A stretch of 40,529 nt of DNA from Candidatus Firestoneibacteriota bacterium (lineage in GTDB: Bacteria > Oederibacteriota > Muellerivitia > Muellerivitales > Muellerivitaceae). The DNA lies in assembly GCA_013286205.1 (NCBI GenBank), contig JABDGD010000019.1:1-40529 (forward strand), written 5' to 3'. Shown one piece after another: positions 7,428 through 15,309 of the stretch. Made by a program: the position numbers and the translations under genes. How positions within the stretch are numbered: position 1 is the first letter of the stretch; each line of letters begins with the position of its first letter. The notes beneath the pieces were generated by a model. The model was not told where the DNA came from and made no database searches. It was given only the letters and a program-made list of their open reading frames with translations.

Positions 7428-10400
7428 ATGAACCTCCCCGGGTTATCGGATTCCTTTTTTCGAAAAGTTATTTTCCTCAGCCTTCTTCTTTTTTTAAACC
7501 TATCCTCCCTATCCGCCCAAACCGTTACCGTCAACTCCGTCGACGACAACGCCAGCAGCGCCGGCGACATGGGCTCGGCTATCGCCGCGGTCAACGCGGG
7601 CACCGACAACACCATTAATTTTGGATTGGCCAGTTCTAATCCTATTACGCTCGGGTCTGTTGTGGGCGGATTGGGAACCGTTTCCTTCACCCAGGCGGTG
7701 ACGCTTACCAATTTGGGGGCGCTGATTACCCCCCAGTTCGATGGCGTTTCCACTCTTAGCACAGGAAGTCCGGTGGCCGCCGCCGCCGTGACTTTTTTGT
7801 CCACGTCGTCGCTCAACCTCAATAGTTTTATTGGGACTATGTCAGGCGGTACGGAAGGCACCAATGCGACGATTTATAACGGGGCAAACTCCGCCTCGGT
7901 GACGGCCAGTTCGTTCAATATGACGGGTAATTCGTTTTTTTCCATCACGGGCGGTGAACTGAGTGATCTCATTGGGAATAACGATACCGCCGGAGCCGCT
8001 TCTCTGATGGGAGCGGCGGTGAGTATCGATAATTCGTTTCTGACCGTGATAGGCAGTCTCATTTATTCGAATAACTCGGGTATCGCGGATAATGCTGACG
8101 CGGGCACCGCGTCAGTCACCGCGGGTTCACTTTACATCGGTGATGGTTCGGCTGTCTCAGTGACCGGCGGCGCGGTGTCGTTCGTGGGCGGAACCTGCAA
8201 TGCCGTAGCCGGTGGAAACGCTTCAGTCACGGCGAATTCGGTCACCCTCAACAGTGCCACCTTCAGTGTGACTGGCGGCGAATTCTACGGGAATCAGGGT
8301 GGTACCAACCCCATCGGGGGCAGCGCGGCGGTAACGCTGGGTTCGGCCAGCCTGTCTAATTCTTCGGTGACCGTGGCGGGCGGAATGATCTATGCCTTTG
8401 ATTCGAGCATGTCCACCGCGCAGGGAGGCGCGGCCTGGGTGACAGCGGGCTCGGTTACGATGACAAGCTCCACCCTCAATGTGGCGGGTGGCGAAGAAAT
8501 CAACCTGAATAGTCCCTCTCAGACGGTTGATGTCACGGCTAACGGGGGGAACGCTTTCCTGGATCTGAATTCGATTCAGACCGTGAATTCGACCCTGGTG
8601 GCGGCAGGCGGCGAAGCCATCAATGTGGGTTTGGTTAGTCCCTTGAGCGCGTCAAGCCAAACAGGCGGAAGCGCTTCGGTCACGGCAGGTTCGGTGTCGA
8701 TTTACAACTCCAGCTTCAGCGTGACGGGCGGCGAAGCGTACAACGAGCAGTCGTCATCGATCAGTGTGACCGGGGGGGGCGCCGTGGTGACGGCGGGTTC
8801 CCTGAACCTGATCGGTACCACCCTGGCGGTGGCGGCCGGTGAAGCGAATAACAGCAGCGCCAGTATTTTCGCTACTGGCTCCGGCGGGAACGCGGTCGGG
8901 GGAAATGCGGCCGTGACAGCGGGTTCGGTGAGCATCCTGAATTTCTCGGCTTTAAACGTGGCGGGCGGCAAAGTGGATAACAGCGATGGGTTGATGGAAG
9001 CGACGACGGGCGCGAACGCTTCCGCGGGCAGTGCCTGGGTGACCGCGGGTTCGGTGACGGTGGCAAGCTCCACCTTCAGTGTGACCGGCGGCGAGATGAA
9101 TAACAGAGGCGGGTTGATGGAAGCGGCGACGGGCGCGGGCGCTACCGCGGGCAGCGCCTCGGTGACGGTGGGTTCGTTGATCCTGACGGGTTCGGCCGCT
9201 ACGGTGACGGGCGGTGAAGTGGATAACACCGACGCGATTATCACCGGTAGTGTCAGCGCGGGCAAAGCTTCGGTTACGGTGGTTTCGCTGGGTATGACGG
9301 GCTCGTCCCTGAATGTGACGGGCGGCGAACTCAATGACTTTGGCGGGACTCTTGCCAGTTTTGGTCCCATTACAGGAAGCGCTTCGGTTTCGGCGGGGTC
9401 GGTCACCCTGGCGGGCTCGAGCCTGAACGTGACAGGCGGAGAGTTAGTTCAAGGCGGTGGAGGAAGTATTTCCGGAGCCTCCCGCGGAAACGCCTTCCTG
9501 ACGGCGGCTTCGGTGACCCTGGACGGGACTTCGACCCTCAGCGTGATCGGGGGGAGTACTAACGGAATGGTGGTCGCTGGCAGCGCTTTGGTATCCATCG
9601 GTTCGCTCAAAGGTTCCGGCACAGTGACCGTGAATGGCGGGGGTCTTTCGGATTTGCAGATCGCTTCGGGCAATTTCGCCGGGGTGATCGCGGGAAATGA
9701 GGTCCTGGAAAAACAAACTTCGGGAAGCCTGATCCTGTCGGGCGCTAATAGCTACAGCGGCGGCACGACTTTAGAGGGCGGCCTGCTGGGCCTGGGCAAC
9801 AACAGCGCCCTGGGCACGGGCGGCCTGGTGATGAACGCGGCGACAACCCTGCAGGCGGACTCGAACGGACTTTCGGTGTCGAACGCGGTAACGCTGGCGG
9901 GCGCCGAAATTTTTGACAGCAATTCCAACAGCGCGACCCTGTCAGGTGTTCTCAGCGGCGCGGGCAGTCTGTCAGTAACGGACAGTGTGGGCGGGGGAAA
10001 GCTAATTTTGACGAACGCCAATAGCTACACCGGGGGGACGACAGTAAGCGGAGGTACTTTGGTCGCGGCCAACAGCGGCGCCTTGGGTCATGGCAATGTT
10101 TTGGTCGGCGCGGGCGGCACTTTGTCGGTCAGCGGACCTCTGGCGGTAAATATCACCGGGACTTATACGCAGGCTTCTACGGGCACCTTGCGGTTGGGTT
10201 TGGGCGGGGTAACCAGCGGACTTTATGACACGTTGTCCATTACGGGCGCGGCTGCTTTGGGCGGTACCCTGCAATTGGCGTCTTATAACGGATTCAAAAT
10301 CCACGATGCTGTCACCTTGAATGTACTGACGGCAACCACTGGTGTTTCGGGAACTTTCAGCACAGTTACTAATGGAGTGAGCGGTGGATTGCTTTCGCTG

Positions 10401-11606
10401 ACCTATTTACCGAACGCGGTGGCTCTCAATCTGGCGTCAACCGCGCCGAGCTTTACGGCTTTGGGACAGACGAATAATCAAAAGAATGTGGGCGCGGCAT
10501 TGGATAACATCGCGACTAATACACCCAGCAACTCTTTGATTACTTACTTAAACTCCCTGTCCAACAGCGCTTTCCCGGCGGTTTATAACCAGATGTCGCC
10601 TTCCAATTTGACGGCGCTCTTCAAGATGGGCTTTGGAACCGCTCAGGCGGAAGCGGGCGTAGTGGGGCAGCATGTCTTGGGAACTTTTAATACGTCCATT
10701 CAAAACCAGAGCGCTTTTGACGGCCAGGGGCCATCATTCGCGGGCAATATGCCGGCGGAAGAAGAGGCGCGAATCGCCCAAAATATTTCTCAGCCTTCGC
10801 GCTGGAGCGGCTTTGTGAACGCCATGAATAATTTCGGAACGGTAACCAGTGACGGCAACGGCGCGGGCTACCAGTTCAACACCGGGGGCGCCACCGCGGG
10901 CGTGGATTACCGCTTCGAGAAAAACTTAACCGCGGGGCTGATGATCGGCTATGACCAATCTTCTTCCAGTCAATCCACCGGCACTGTGAACCTGACCGGC
11001 GGGCAGATGGGCCTGTACGCGGGCTACAAAATGGATGACTTTCATATAGGGGCGCTGGTGGACGGCGGCCTCGATACTTACACCACTCTGCGCCAGGGTT
11101 TGGGCGGCAACGCTAATGGCAGCGCTTCGGGTACGGAGTTAACGGGCCAATTGAATGTGGGCTACGACATGAAAGTGGAAGATTATCAGGTGAGTCCCTT
11201 CGTGAGCGGCCAACTGACTCAGGTGAACGTGAGCGGCTTTACGGAAACCGGTTCGCTTTCGCCTTTAACTTTTGGCAACCAGGGCGAGACTTATTTAAGC
11301 AGTGACCTTGGAGCGCAGGTGAGCCGCCACTTTTCAGTGTGGGGAATCAAATGGTCACCCAACGTGAGCGCCGCCTGGGAACATATTTACCAGGGCAATA
11401 ACGACAGCCTGAGCGCCAACTTCGGTTCGGGCAATAACTTTACAGTGAACGGCTCAGCCACGGGCACGGATGGCGCGGTGTTGGGAGCGGGATTGAACGC
11501 GGAGCTGGACAAGGCGTTCAATGTTTACGCTTCGTATCAGGGCAAAGCGGGCATTACCAACTTGACCGATCAGAATATTTCGGGCGGGATCAATTTAGCT
11601 TTTTAG
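7428..11606 (+). CDS. Autotransporter (type V secreted) with repetitive passenger
   Basis: This 1392-residue protein has a signal peptide (residues 1-31, hydrophobic FFRKVIFLSLLLFLNLSSL then SAQ). Its beta-helical passenger has about 16 degenerate units of the form ASVTAGSVxxxxSSLxVTGGE (about residues 145-735). Two autotransporter-associated strand repeats follow (SGSLILSGANSYSGGTTLEGG-type, near 764 and 857). A linker precedes a C-terminal autotransporter barrel from about residue 1125, beginning WSGFVNAMNNFGTV. The protein ends in GGINLAF, the usual terminal Phe for BAM-dependent insertion. No protease motif was seen, so the passenger is probably an adhesin or surface-structure protein. 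GGAG precedes ATG 7428. Codon use is GC-richer than the AT-rich island. Confidence 0.9.
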   Translation: MNLPGLSDSFFRKVIFLSLLLFLNLSSLSAQTVTVNSVDDNASSAGDMGSAIAAVNAGTDNTINFGLASSNPITLGSVVGGLGTVSFTQAVTLTNLGALITPQFDGVSTLSTGSPVAAAAVTFLSTSSLNLNSFIGTMSGGTEGTNATIYNGANSASVTASSFNMTGNSFFSITGGELSDLIGNNDTAGAASLMGAAVSIDNSFLTVIGSLIYSNNSGIADNADAGTASVTAGSLYIGDGSAVSVTGGAVSFVGGTCNAVAGGNASVTANSVTLNSATFSVTGGEFYGNQGGTNPIGGSAAVTLGSASLSNSSVTVAGGMIYAFDSSMSTAQGGAAWVTAGSVTMTSSTLNVAGGEEINLNSPSQTVDVTANGGNAFLDLNSIQTVNSTLVAAGGEAINVGLVSPLSASSQTGGSASVTAGSVSIYNSSFSVTGGEAYNEQSSSISVTGGGAVVTAGSLNLIGTTLAVAAGEANNSSASIFATGSGGNAVGGNAAVTAGSVSILNFSALNVAGGKVDNSDGLMEATTGANASAGSAWVTAGSVTVASSTFSVTGGEMNNRGGLMEAATGAGATAGSASVTVGSLILTGSAATVTGGEVDNTDAIITGSVSAGKASVTVVSLGMTGSSLNVTGGELNDFGGTLASFGPITGSASVSAGSVTLAGSSLNVTGGELVQGGGGSISGASRGNAFLTAASVTLDGTSTLSVIGGSTNGMVVAGSALVSIGSLKGSGTVTVNGGGLSDLQIASGNFAGVIAGNEVLEKQTSGSLILSGANSYSGGTTLEGGLLGLGNNSALGTGGLVMNAATTLQADSNGLSVSNAVTLAGAEIFDSNSNSATLSGVLSGAGSLSVTDSVGGGKLILTNANSYTGGTTVSGGTLVAANSGALGHGNVLVGAGGTLSVSGPLAVNITGTYTQASTGTLRLGLGGVTSGLYDTLSITGAAALGGTLQLASYNGFKIHDAVTLNVLTATTGVSGTFSTVTNGVSGGLLSLTYLPNAVALNLASTAPSFTALGQTNNQKNVGAALDNIATNTPSNSLITYLNSLSNSAFPAVYNQMSPSNLTALFKMGFGTAQAEAGVVGQHVLGTFNTSIQNQSAFDGQGPSFAGNMPAEEEARIAQNISQPSRWSGFVNAMNNFGTVTSDGNGAGYQFNTGGATAGVDYRFEKNLTAGLMIGYDQSSSSQSTGTVNLTGGQMGLYAGYKMDDFHIGALVDGGLDTYTTLRQGLGGNANGSASGTELTGQLNVGYDMKVEDYQVSPFVSGQLTQVNVSGFTETGSLSPLTFGNQGETYLSSDLGAQVSRHFSVWGIKWSPNVSAAWEHIYQGNNDSLSANFGSGNNFTVNGSATGTDGAVLGAGLNAELDKAFNVYASYQGKAGITNLTDQNISGGINLAF
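7860..9640 (+). repeat. Degenerate tandem repeats inside the autotransporter passenger
   Basis: About 16 units of roughly 30-45 residues each carry a conserved block (A-x-V-T-A-G-S-V, 4-5 variable residues, S-x-L-x-V-T-G-G-E) followed by a variable loop. At the DNA level, recurring strings such as GTGACGGCGGGTTC and GTGACGGGCGGCGA offer many sites for recombination. Units differ enough that they are old, not recent, duplications. Confidence 0.85.
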
Positions 11607-11616
11607 CGCCAGAACA

Positions 11617-11723
11617 ACAAAGGGGTCGGGCCCACCATTATCCACTTTAGGTTTGTTGTGAGGTTTGGTTGCTGATTTAGAAATATTGAATAATGGATAA
11701 TGTTGGTCTGACCCCTTTTTTCT
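11617..11723. repeat. REP-like hairpin, family R (copy 2)
   Basis: The left arm begins ACAAAGGGGTCGGGCCCACC and continues through ATTATCCA. The right arm reads TGGATAATGTTGGTCTGACC followed by CCTTTTTT. It lies 10 bases after the autotransporter stop and ends in a T-run, so it may double as a terminator. It is the same family as 12831-12920. Confidence 0.85.
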
Positions 11724-11808
11724 TTCGGATGGGGACCCGAATTGGACGACTTTTCTATTTTAAAAAGCTAAAATAAAACCTCGATGGTCACTTACGTTGG
11801 GGGGCAAT

Positions 11809-12828
11809 TTGAAAAGCATTCGTTTGAAATATCTGACTTTAAATAAAATGTTTTTCCTGCCCCTCTTTATTTTAGGCTCTTTGTTTTTAGCGCTCCCGGC
11901 CTGCGGGCAAGTCAGCTACCTTCCAGACAATTACAATTTAAAGCTGGATGAGGGCGGCAATATCCCGCCCGAATTCTGGTCCTACGAAATACCATTCAAG
12001 TCGGTTTCTCGGGTCATCGCTTTCATCGATCTTCCTGTGGACTTGATGAAACAGGAGGCGGTTGACCTAGACCCTGCCGATAAGGACAACAATCCGCTTC
12101 AATGGAATAAGGATAAAAAACTTGTGGACGGTGTTATCCAGACTTTAGAAAAAGGCGGGGTAACATTGGACGATGGGGGACGTTACGCCCCGCCGGAGGA
12201 AGCTGTTGGCAGCTTCAGCGTTTCGCAAATCGGAAAGAGTGATCTTTATCTTTGGAGCGCGGATGGCCAATCTTTCCTAGTTAATCCTTTCAAACCCTCC
12301 CAGATAGTCCCGCTTTATTACGAGAGCGGCGATGATGACAACTCGGATAAATACATTGCATCCGCGCAAGTGCAAGTTCTTTCACCAGATGTCTACCGGG
12401 TTTTCTGTAATTTCTCCGCACAATCCAACGGTTGTGGCGCGGCAATGTCGCAATGGCTTTCCATCTTCGATATTGATTTCACTCATGGAACTTTGGTGCG
12501 GACTGATTTACCTAAGATTTCTTGGTCGGTCGACCTCAATCAAGACGGCAATGTTGAGGTGGTTGTTTCAGCGTGCATTGACAACGAGGTCTATTTCCCG
12601 TGGGTCTATTCCTGGGATGGCACGAAATGGGCCGACCGCAGGGCACAATTCTGGAATTGCTACCAGAATGGGAAGCTGGTGCCCTGGGCCTTTTGTAATG
12701 CTGGGGGTCTGTCCAAAGCTCCGGATGCTTTGAACAAGGCCATCCAGGCTGGGGAACCCTTGAAATACTGGAAGACCACATCTTCGGTCGCAGAAGGAAC
12801 TGCCGCCACCAGTACGATACAGAAATAA
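11809..12828 (+). CDS. Putative lipoprotein with VCBS/FG-GAP-like segment
   Basis: This is a 339-residue protein when started at TTG 11809, which follows a GGGGGG purine run at 11799-11804. TTG 11797 and ATG 11848 are alternatives. A basic start and hydrophobic helix (KMFFLPLFILGSLFLALPAC) end in LPAC, a plausible lipobox, so a lipoprotein is likely. The mature part is mostly beta. It contains DLNQDGNVEVVVSA, a calcium-binding-like loop of the VCBS/FG-GAP type, followed by VYSWDGTKW. I do not recognise a full family. The gene stands alone between two R hairpins. Confidence 0.65.
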   Translation: MKSIRLKYLTLNKMFFLPLFILGSLFLALPACGQVSYLPDNYNLKLDEGGNIPPEFWSYEIPFKSVSRVIAFIDLPVDLMKQEAVDLDPADKDNNPLQWNKDKKLVDGVIQTLEKGGVTLDDGGRYAPPEEAVGSFSVSQIGKSDLYLWSADGQSFLVNPFKPSQIVPLYYESGDDDNSDKYIASAQVQVLSPDVYRVFCNFSAQSNGCGAAMSQWLSIFDIDFTHGTLVRTDLPKISWSVDLNQDGNVEVVVSACIDNEVYFPWVYSWDGTKWADRRAQFWNCYQNGKLVPWAFCNAGGLSKAPDALNKAIQAGEPLKYWKTTSSVAEGTAATSTIQK

Positions 12829-12830
12829 AA

Positions 12831-12920
12831 CAAAGGGGTCAGGCCAACACTTAACACTTTGGTTTTGCATGAAGGCCTTGAGTTTTTTTGAAAGTGTTGA
12901 ATGTTGGCCTGACCCCTTTG
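12831..12920. repeat. REP-like hairpin, family R (copy 3, best preserved)
   Basis: Arms of about 31 bases begin CAAAGGGGTCAGGCCAACA and end TGTTGGCCTGACCCCTTTG. Only about three mismatches separate one arm from the reverse complement of the other. It begins two bases after the lipoprotein stop. Arms and internal sequence resemble the ends recalled for RAYT (Y1 transposase) units, but no transposase gene is present. Confidence 0.88.
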
Positions 12921-13024
12921 CTTTTCAGGATAAGAGCGGGATCAATCTGGCGAACGGGCTTTATTACTTCATCATCAAAGCCAATGGACAAAGGTGGATG
13001 ACGAAGGTTTTAGTCTTGAAGTAG
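12920..13024 (+). pseudogene. C-terminal fragment of a secreted protein (FlgD-Ig-like / sorting-type tail)
   Basis: Directly after the R hairpin the frame reads SGINLANGLYYFIIKANGQ, then RWMTKVLVLK and a stop. This is the usual end of FlgD Ig-like domains that close many secreted surface proteins (pattern LASGLYYYxxxxNGxxxxxKxLVLK). There is no start or upstream domain, and the fragment abuts the repeat, so it is the tail of a gene otherwise lost or replaced. Confidence 0.65.
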
Positions 13025-13085
13025 GTCTTTGCCGATGTGAAAAGGAAATAGGGGACCGGGATGGGGCAAGATAAACTCCAAGTTG

Positions 13086-13820
13086 CTATGAAAAAAACTG
13101 ACCAGGTGTGGTTCTGAATTTTTTCTTAAAGGCGGCCACAAAGGCGCTGGAGCCGGAATAGCCCAGCTCATCCGCAGTTTCGTCCACACTATGCCCCTCG
13201 CTTAAAAGCTGTAACGCTTTTCCGAAGATCAAAGTTTTTTTCCACTCGGCGAAAGAAGCGCCCGTTTCCGCGATAAAACTTCGGGTGAATGTTCTTCGGG
13301 ACATGCCGACCGTTTTGGACCACTGGTCAATGGTGCGGGGATCTTCCGGGTTTTTCAAAAGAACGTCGGTAAGCGGGCCGAACCGGGAAGACTTTGGCAG
13401 GGTCACCCCGAAGGATTCACTTTTCGCTGACTGAAGTTCTTCCTTTATCAGCTCAATTAAAAGCCTCAACTTGGCCGGGGAAATCATCTTTTTATTTTCG
13501 GGGATGGATTCGAGCGCCGCCAAAAGCAAGTCGCTGGTTTGAAGCACGCTAATGCCCGGGGGAAGAAACTTTCGGTAGGACTGCGGCGTCACGATCTTCC
13601 AACTGCTCAAAAGCCCTTTGCACAGTATCGAATGCCGTTGGTTCGGGGGTATCCACACAATCTTCCGCTGAGGAACCACCCAGGCCCCGCGGGGGGTGGT
13701 CAGCCGCAGGGTGCCCTTGCTGACGAAAATCAGCTGACCATGGTTGTGGCTATGCATGGGAACTTCCACCTTTTCCTGGTAGTCGTGGCGGTATTTCACA
13801 AAGGTTTGGTTATTTTTCAT
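13086..13820 (-). CDS. AraC-family transcriptional regulator with cupin sensor domain
   Basis: This 244-residue regulator has an N-terminal cupin-like ligand domain and a C-terminal double helix-turn-helix. HSHNHGQLIFVSKGTLRL shows cupin His residues near 23-27, and WVVPQRKIVWIPPNQRHS the second cupin motif. HTH landmarks are RTIDQWSKTVGMSRRTFTR and VDETADELGYSGSSAFVAAF, with the terminal FRTTPGQFF typical of AraC proteins. It probably binds a small aromatic or redox-type ligand, which cannot be identified here. It diverges from the flavin reductase gene with a 112-base gap, making that gene its likely target (inference). No strong ribosome site precedes the ATG. Confidence 0.9.
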   Translation of the reverse strand: MKNNQTFVKYRHDYQEKVEVPMHSHNHGQLIFVSKGTLRLTTPRGAWVVPQRKIVWIPPNQRHSILCKGLLSSWKIVTPQSYRKFLPPGISVLQTSDLLLAALESIPENKKMISPAKLRLLIELIKEELQSAKSESFGVTLPKSSRFGPLTDVLLKNPEDPRTIDQWSKTVGMSRRTFTRSFIAETGASFAEWKKTLIFGKALQLLSEGHSVDETADELGYSGSSAFVAAFKKKFRTTPGQFFS

Positions 13821-13932
13821 GTTGGCCCAAATTCGATAAAAATTGACCTTCTGTCGTTATCTCTATCTTAAGCCATTTGACTAAGATTATCAGTGTCTTA
13901 AAGATCACGCGGAAAATGAAAGAAGGTTAAAG
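13821..13932. promoter_or_regulatory. Shared divergent promoter region (araC-like / flavin reductase)
   Basis: This 112-base gap between divergent starts must contain both promoters and probable AraC sites. It is AT-rich, with partly repeated strings such as TATCTTAAG and GTGTCTTAAAG. I could not settle hexamers. GAAGG near 13921 is the ribosome site for the flavin reductase. Confidence 0.5.
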
Positions 13933-14466
13933 ATGAATTTTGAAGAGTTGTTTAAATCCATTTCGCCCCGAGAGTTGCCCGACAATGTGTTTACGCTGGT
14001 AGGGAAGGATTTGGCGGTGCTGACGGCGGGCAAGGCGGATCATTACAATTCTATGATCTCCAGCGGGGGTGGTTTGGGCATGCTTTTCGCGAAGCCCAGC
14101 ACCTGGTGCATTTTGCAGGCGAGCCGTTATACGCTGGAACTGATTCAACAAGAGAATACCTATACGTTGTCTTACTTTCCGGATGAATATAAACAGCAGA
14201 TGCTCTTTTTGGGGAGTAAGTCGGGTCGAGACAGCGAGAAAATGAAAGAAGCGCGGTTGACCCCTTTTCAAACGCCCGCGGGTGGGATGACTTTCACAGA
14301 AGCCCGTCTCATCATGGAATGTCAATTAACCGCCATTACGACACCCCAACCCGATGATTTTCGCGCCCAGGAAGCGAAAGACTATATCAATGAAGTTTAC
14401 AAAGACCCGAATGAGTACCGCAAATTTGTATTTGGAGAAATTACCCATGTGTGGGTCAAGAAATGA
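13933..14466 (+). CDS. Flavin reductase family protein (FMN-binding split barrel)
   Basis: This 177-residue protein resembles the flavoredoxin/flavin-reductase group. It opens with DNVFTLVGKDLAVLTAGK, then a conserved pattern in which HYNSMISSGGGLGMLFAK forms the FMN-binding loop; the family usually has a Trp where this protein has Gly. TWCILQASRYTLELI and TLSYFPDEYKQQMLFLGS with SGRDSEKMKEA follow. It ends with FGEITHVWVKK, the usual closing strand. It is probably a cytosolic FMN-dependent reductase. The divergent AraC gene is its likely regulator. The Trp-to-Gly change may affect flavin stacking. Confidence 0.83.
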   Translation: MNFEELFKSISPRELPDNVFTLVGKDLAVLTAGKADHYNSMISSGGGLGMLFAKPSTWCILQASRYTLELIQQENTYTLSYFPDEYKQQMLFLGSKSGRDSEKMKEARLTPFQTPAGGMTFTEARLIMECQLTAITTPQPDDFRAQEAKDYINEVYKDPNEYRKFVFGEITHVWVKK

Positions 14467-14486
14467 TCGCGGCAGTGAAAGAAAAG

Positions 14487-14509
14487 GCAATTCTCAATTC
14501 ATAATTGGC
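14487..14509. repeat. AT-rich palindrome, family P (copy 1, partial)
   Basis: GCAATTCTCAATTCATAATT matches the 5' part of the longer copies at 15271-15304 and 33580-33614. It lies between the convergent flavin reductase and ORF6N genes. Confidence 0.55.
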
Positions 14510-14511
14510 TT

Positions 14512-15096
14512 TTATTTGTAAGCTGCTTTGGGCTCTTCGAGGAATCCGATTTTTCTTTTAGGTTTCTCCGGTGTTTTCATCAGCTCGCGAATGGCGTCGA
14601 AGACGACCTTAAACTCATGGTCATGAGTGTTGTACTTTCTTTCCAACTCTTCCAGCCTGCGGGCTAAATCTTTATGAAGTGTCAATGTTTCGCGAAGACG
14701 CACAAAAGCACGCACCACAAAAACGCTCATTCTTACGGCTTGACTGCTATTAAGGACATTGGCCGCCATGATGGCTCCGTGTTCGGTAAAAGCCCAAGAG
14801 CGGTGCCGAGCGTTGCGTTTTGATGCGGTCGCAATTTGCGACCGCATCAAGGTTGCTCCATGGCCTTTTTCCGACACTAAACTTGAAGTCGCAATTTGCG
14901 ACTTCAAGTTTGCGGCTTCTTGAACTGTGAGTTGAAACATGAAGTCGGATGGGAATCTTTCTTTATTTCGTCGAACCTGTTCATTCAATCGTTTCGTTGG
15001 GACTCCATAAACACGGGCCAGATCAGAATCCAAAATGACCTTTTGCCCGCGCAAAGCGAGGATCATGTTTTCAACAGAGAGAGGTTCTTTTTCCAC
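14512..15096 (-). CDS. ORF6N-domain protein (phage-type DNA-binding)
   Basis: This 194-residue protein opens with the ORF6N (KilA-N related) domain: ILALRGQKVILDSDLARVYG, VPTKRLNEQVRRNKERFP and SDFMFQLTVQEA, then the conserved WAFTEHGAIMAANVLNS and AVRMSVFVVRAFVRLRE. The C-terminus is a charged coiled helix. Such proteins occur on phages and genomic islands and are thought to bind DNA. The start is GTG 15096, with GGAG six bases upstream. Between the FMFQL and AFTEHG blocks there is an extra segment with SQIATS and RSQIATAS, encoded by two large perfect palindromes. The segment is longer than I expect for the family and looks like an internal duplication or insertion. Confidence 0.85.
   Translation of the reverse strand: MEKEPLSVENMILALRGQKVILDSDLARVYGVPTKRLNEQVRRNKERFPSDFMFQLTVQEAANLKSQIATSSLVSEKGHGATLMRSQIATASKRNARHRSWAFTEHGAIMAANVLNSSQAVRMSVFVVRAFVRLRETLTLHKDLARRLEELERKYNTHDHEFKVVFDAIRELMKTPEKPKRKIGFLEEPKAAYK
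14820..14850. repeat. Perfect palindrome inside the ORF6N gene (1)
   Basis: TTGATGCGGTCGCAA, one T, then its exact reverse complement, giving 15-base arms. It shares the core GTCGCAATTTGCGAC with 14879-14911 and encodes RSQIAT on the minus strand. Confidence 0.95.
14879..14911. repeat. Perfect palindrome inside the ORF6N gene (2)
   Basis: AAACTTGAAGTCGCAA, one T, then its exact reverse complement, giving 16-base arms. The flanks differ from the first palindrome while the core is the same, as expected if arms adapt to each site or the two evolved by compensatory changes. A partial core, GGTCGCAATTTT, recurs at about 15202, upstream of the same gene. Confidence 0.95.
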
Positions 15097-15149
15097 TTCG
15101 TTCTCCTTACTTCCAAGCTTTAGGTGCCGATTTGGAACCTTAGACGATG

Positions 15150-15165
15150 GTATACATAAGTATAC
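15150..15165. promoter_or_regulatory. Possible operator upstream of the ORF6N gene
   Basis: GTATAC-ATAA-GTATAC is a symmetric element about 54 bases upstream of the GTG start, in an AT-rich stretch also suited to a minus-strand promoter. Autoregulation by the ORF6N protein is a guess. Confidence 0.3.
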
Positions 15166-15251
15166 TTATTTTTGTATAGAAGTTAAACGGTTTTTTGAAC
15201 CGGTCGCAATTTTATTTGGAAATTATTTTTTTCTAAGCTTTAAACCATAAC

Positions 15252-15304
15252 GTCCTCGTAGAGGACCCCACAATTCAAAATTCATAATTTAAAATTGAGA
15301 ATTA
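15252..15304. repeat. Small hairpin plus AT-rich palindrome, family P (copy 2)
   Basis: GTCCTC-GTA-GAGGAC at 15252-15266 is a perfect stem. It is followed by the P element CAATTCAAAATTCATAATTT through GAGAATT (15271-15304). Both lie just downstream of the minus-strand ParB-like gene. No T-run is positioned for a classical terminator. Confidence 0.6.
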
Positions 15305-15309
15305 TCTTT

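Noticed and set aside
8702..9406. Long minus-strand open frame (234 residues) inside the autotransporter
   Set aside because: It is Pro/Ala/Thr/Val-rich and simply mirrors the repetitive GC-biased passenger codons; there is no ribosome site or family resemblance.
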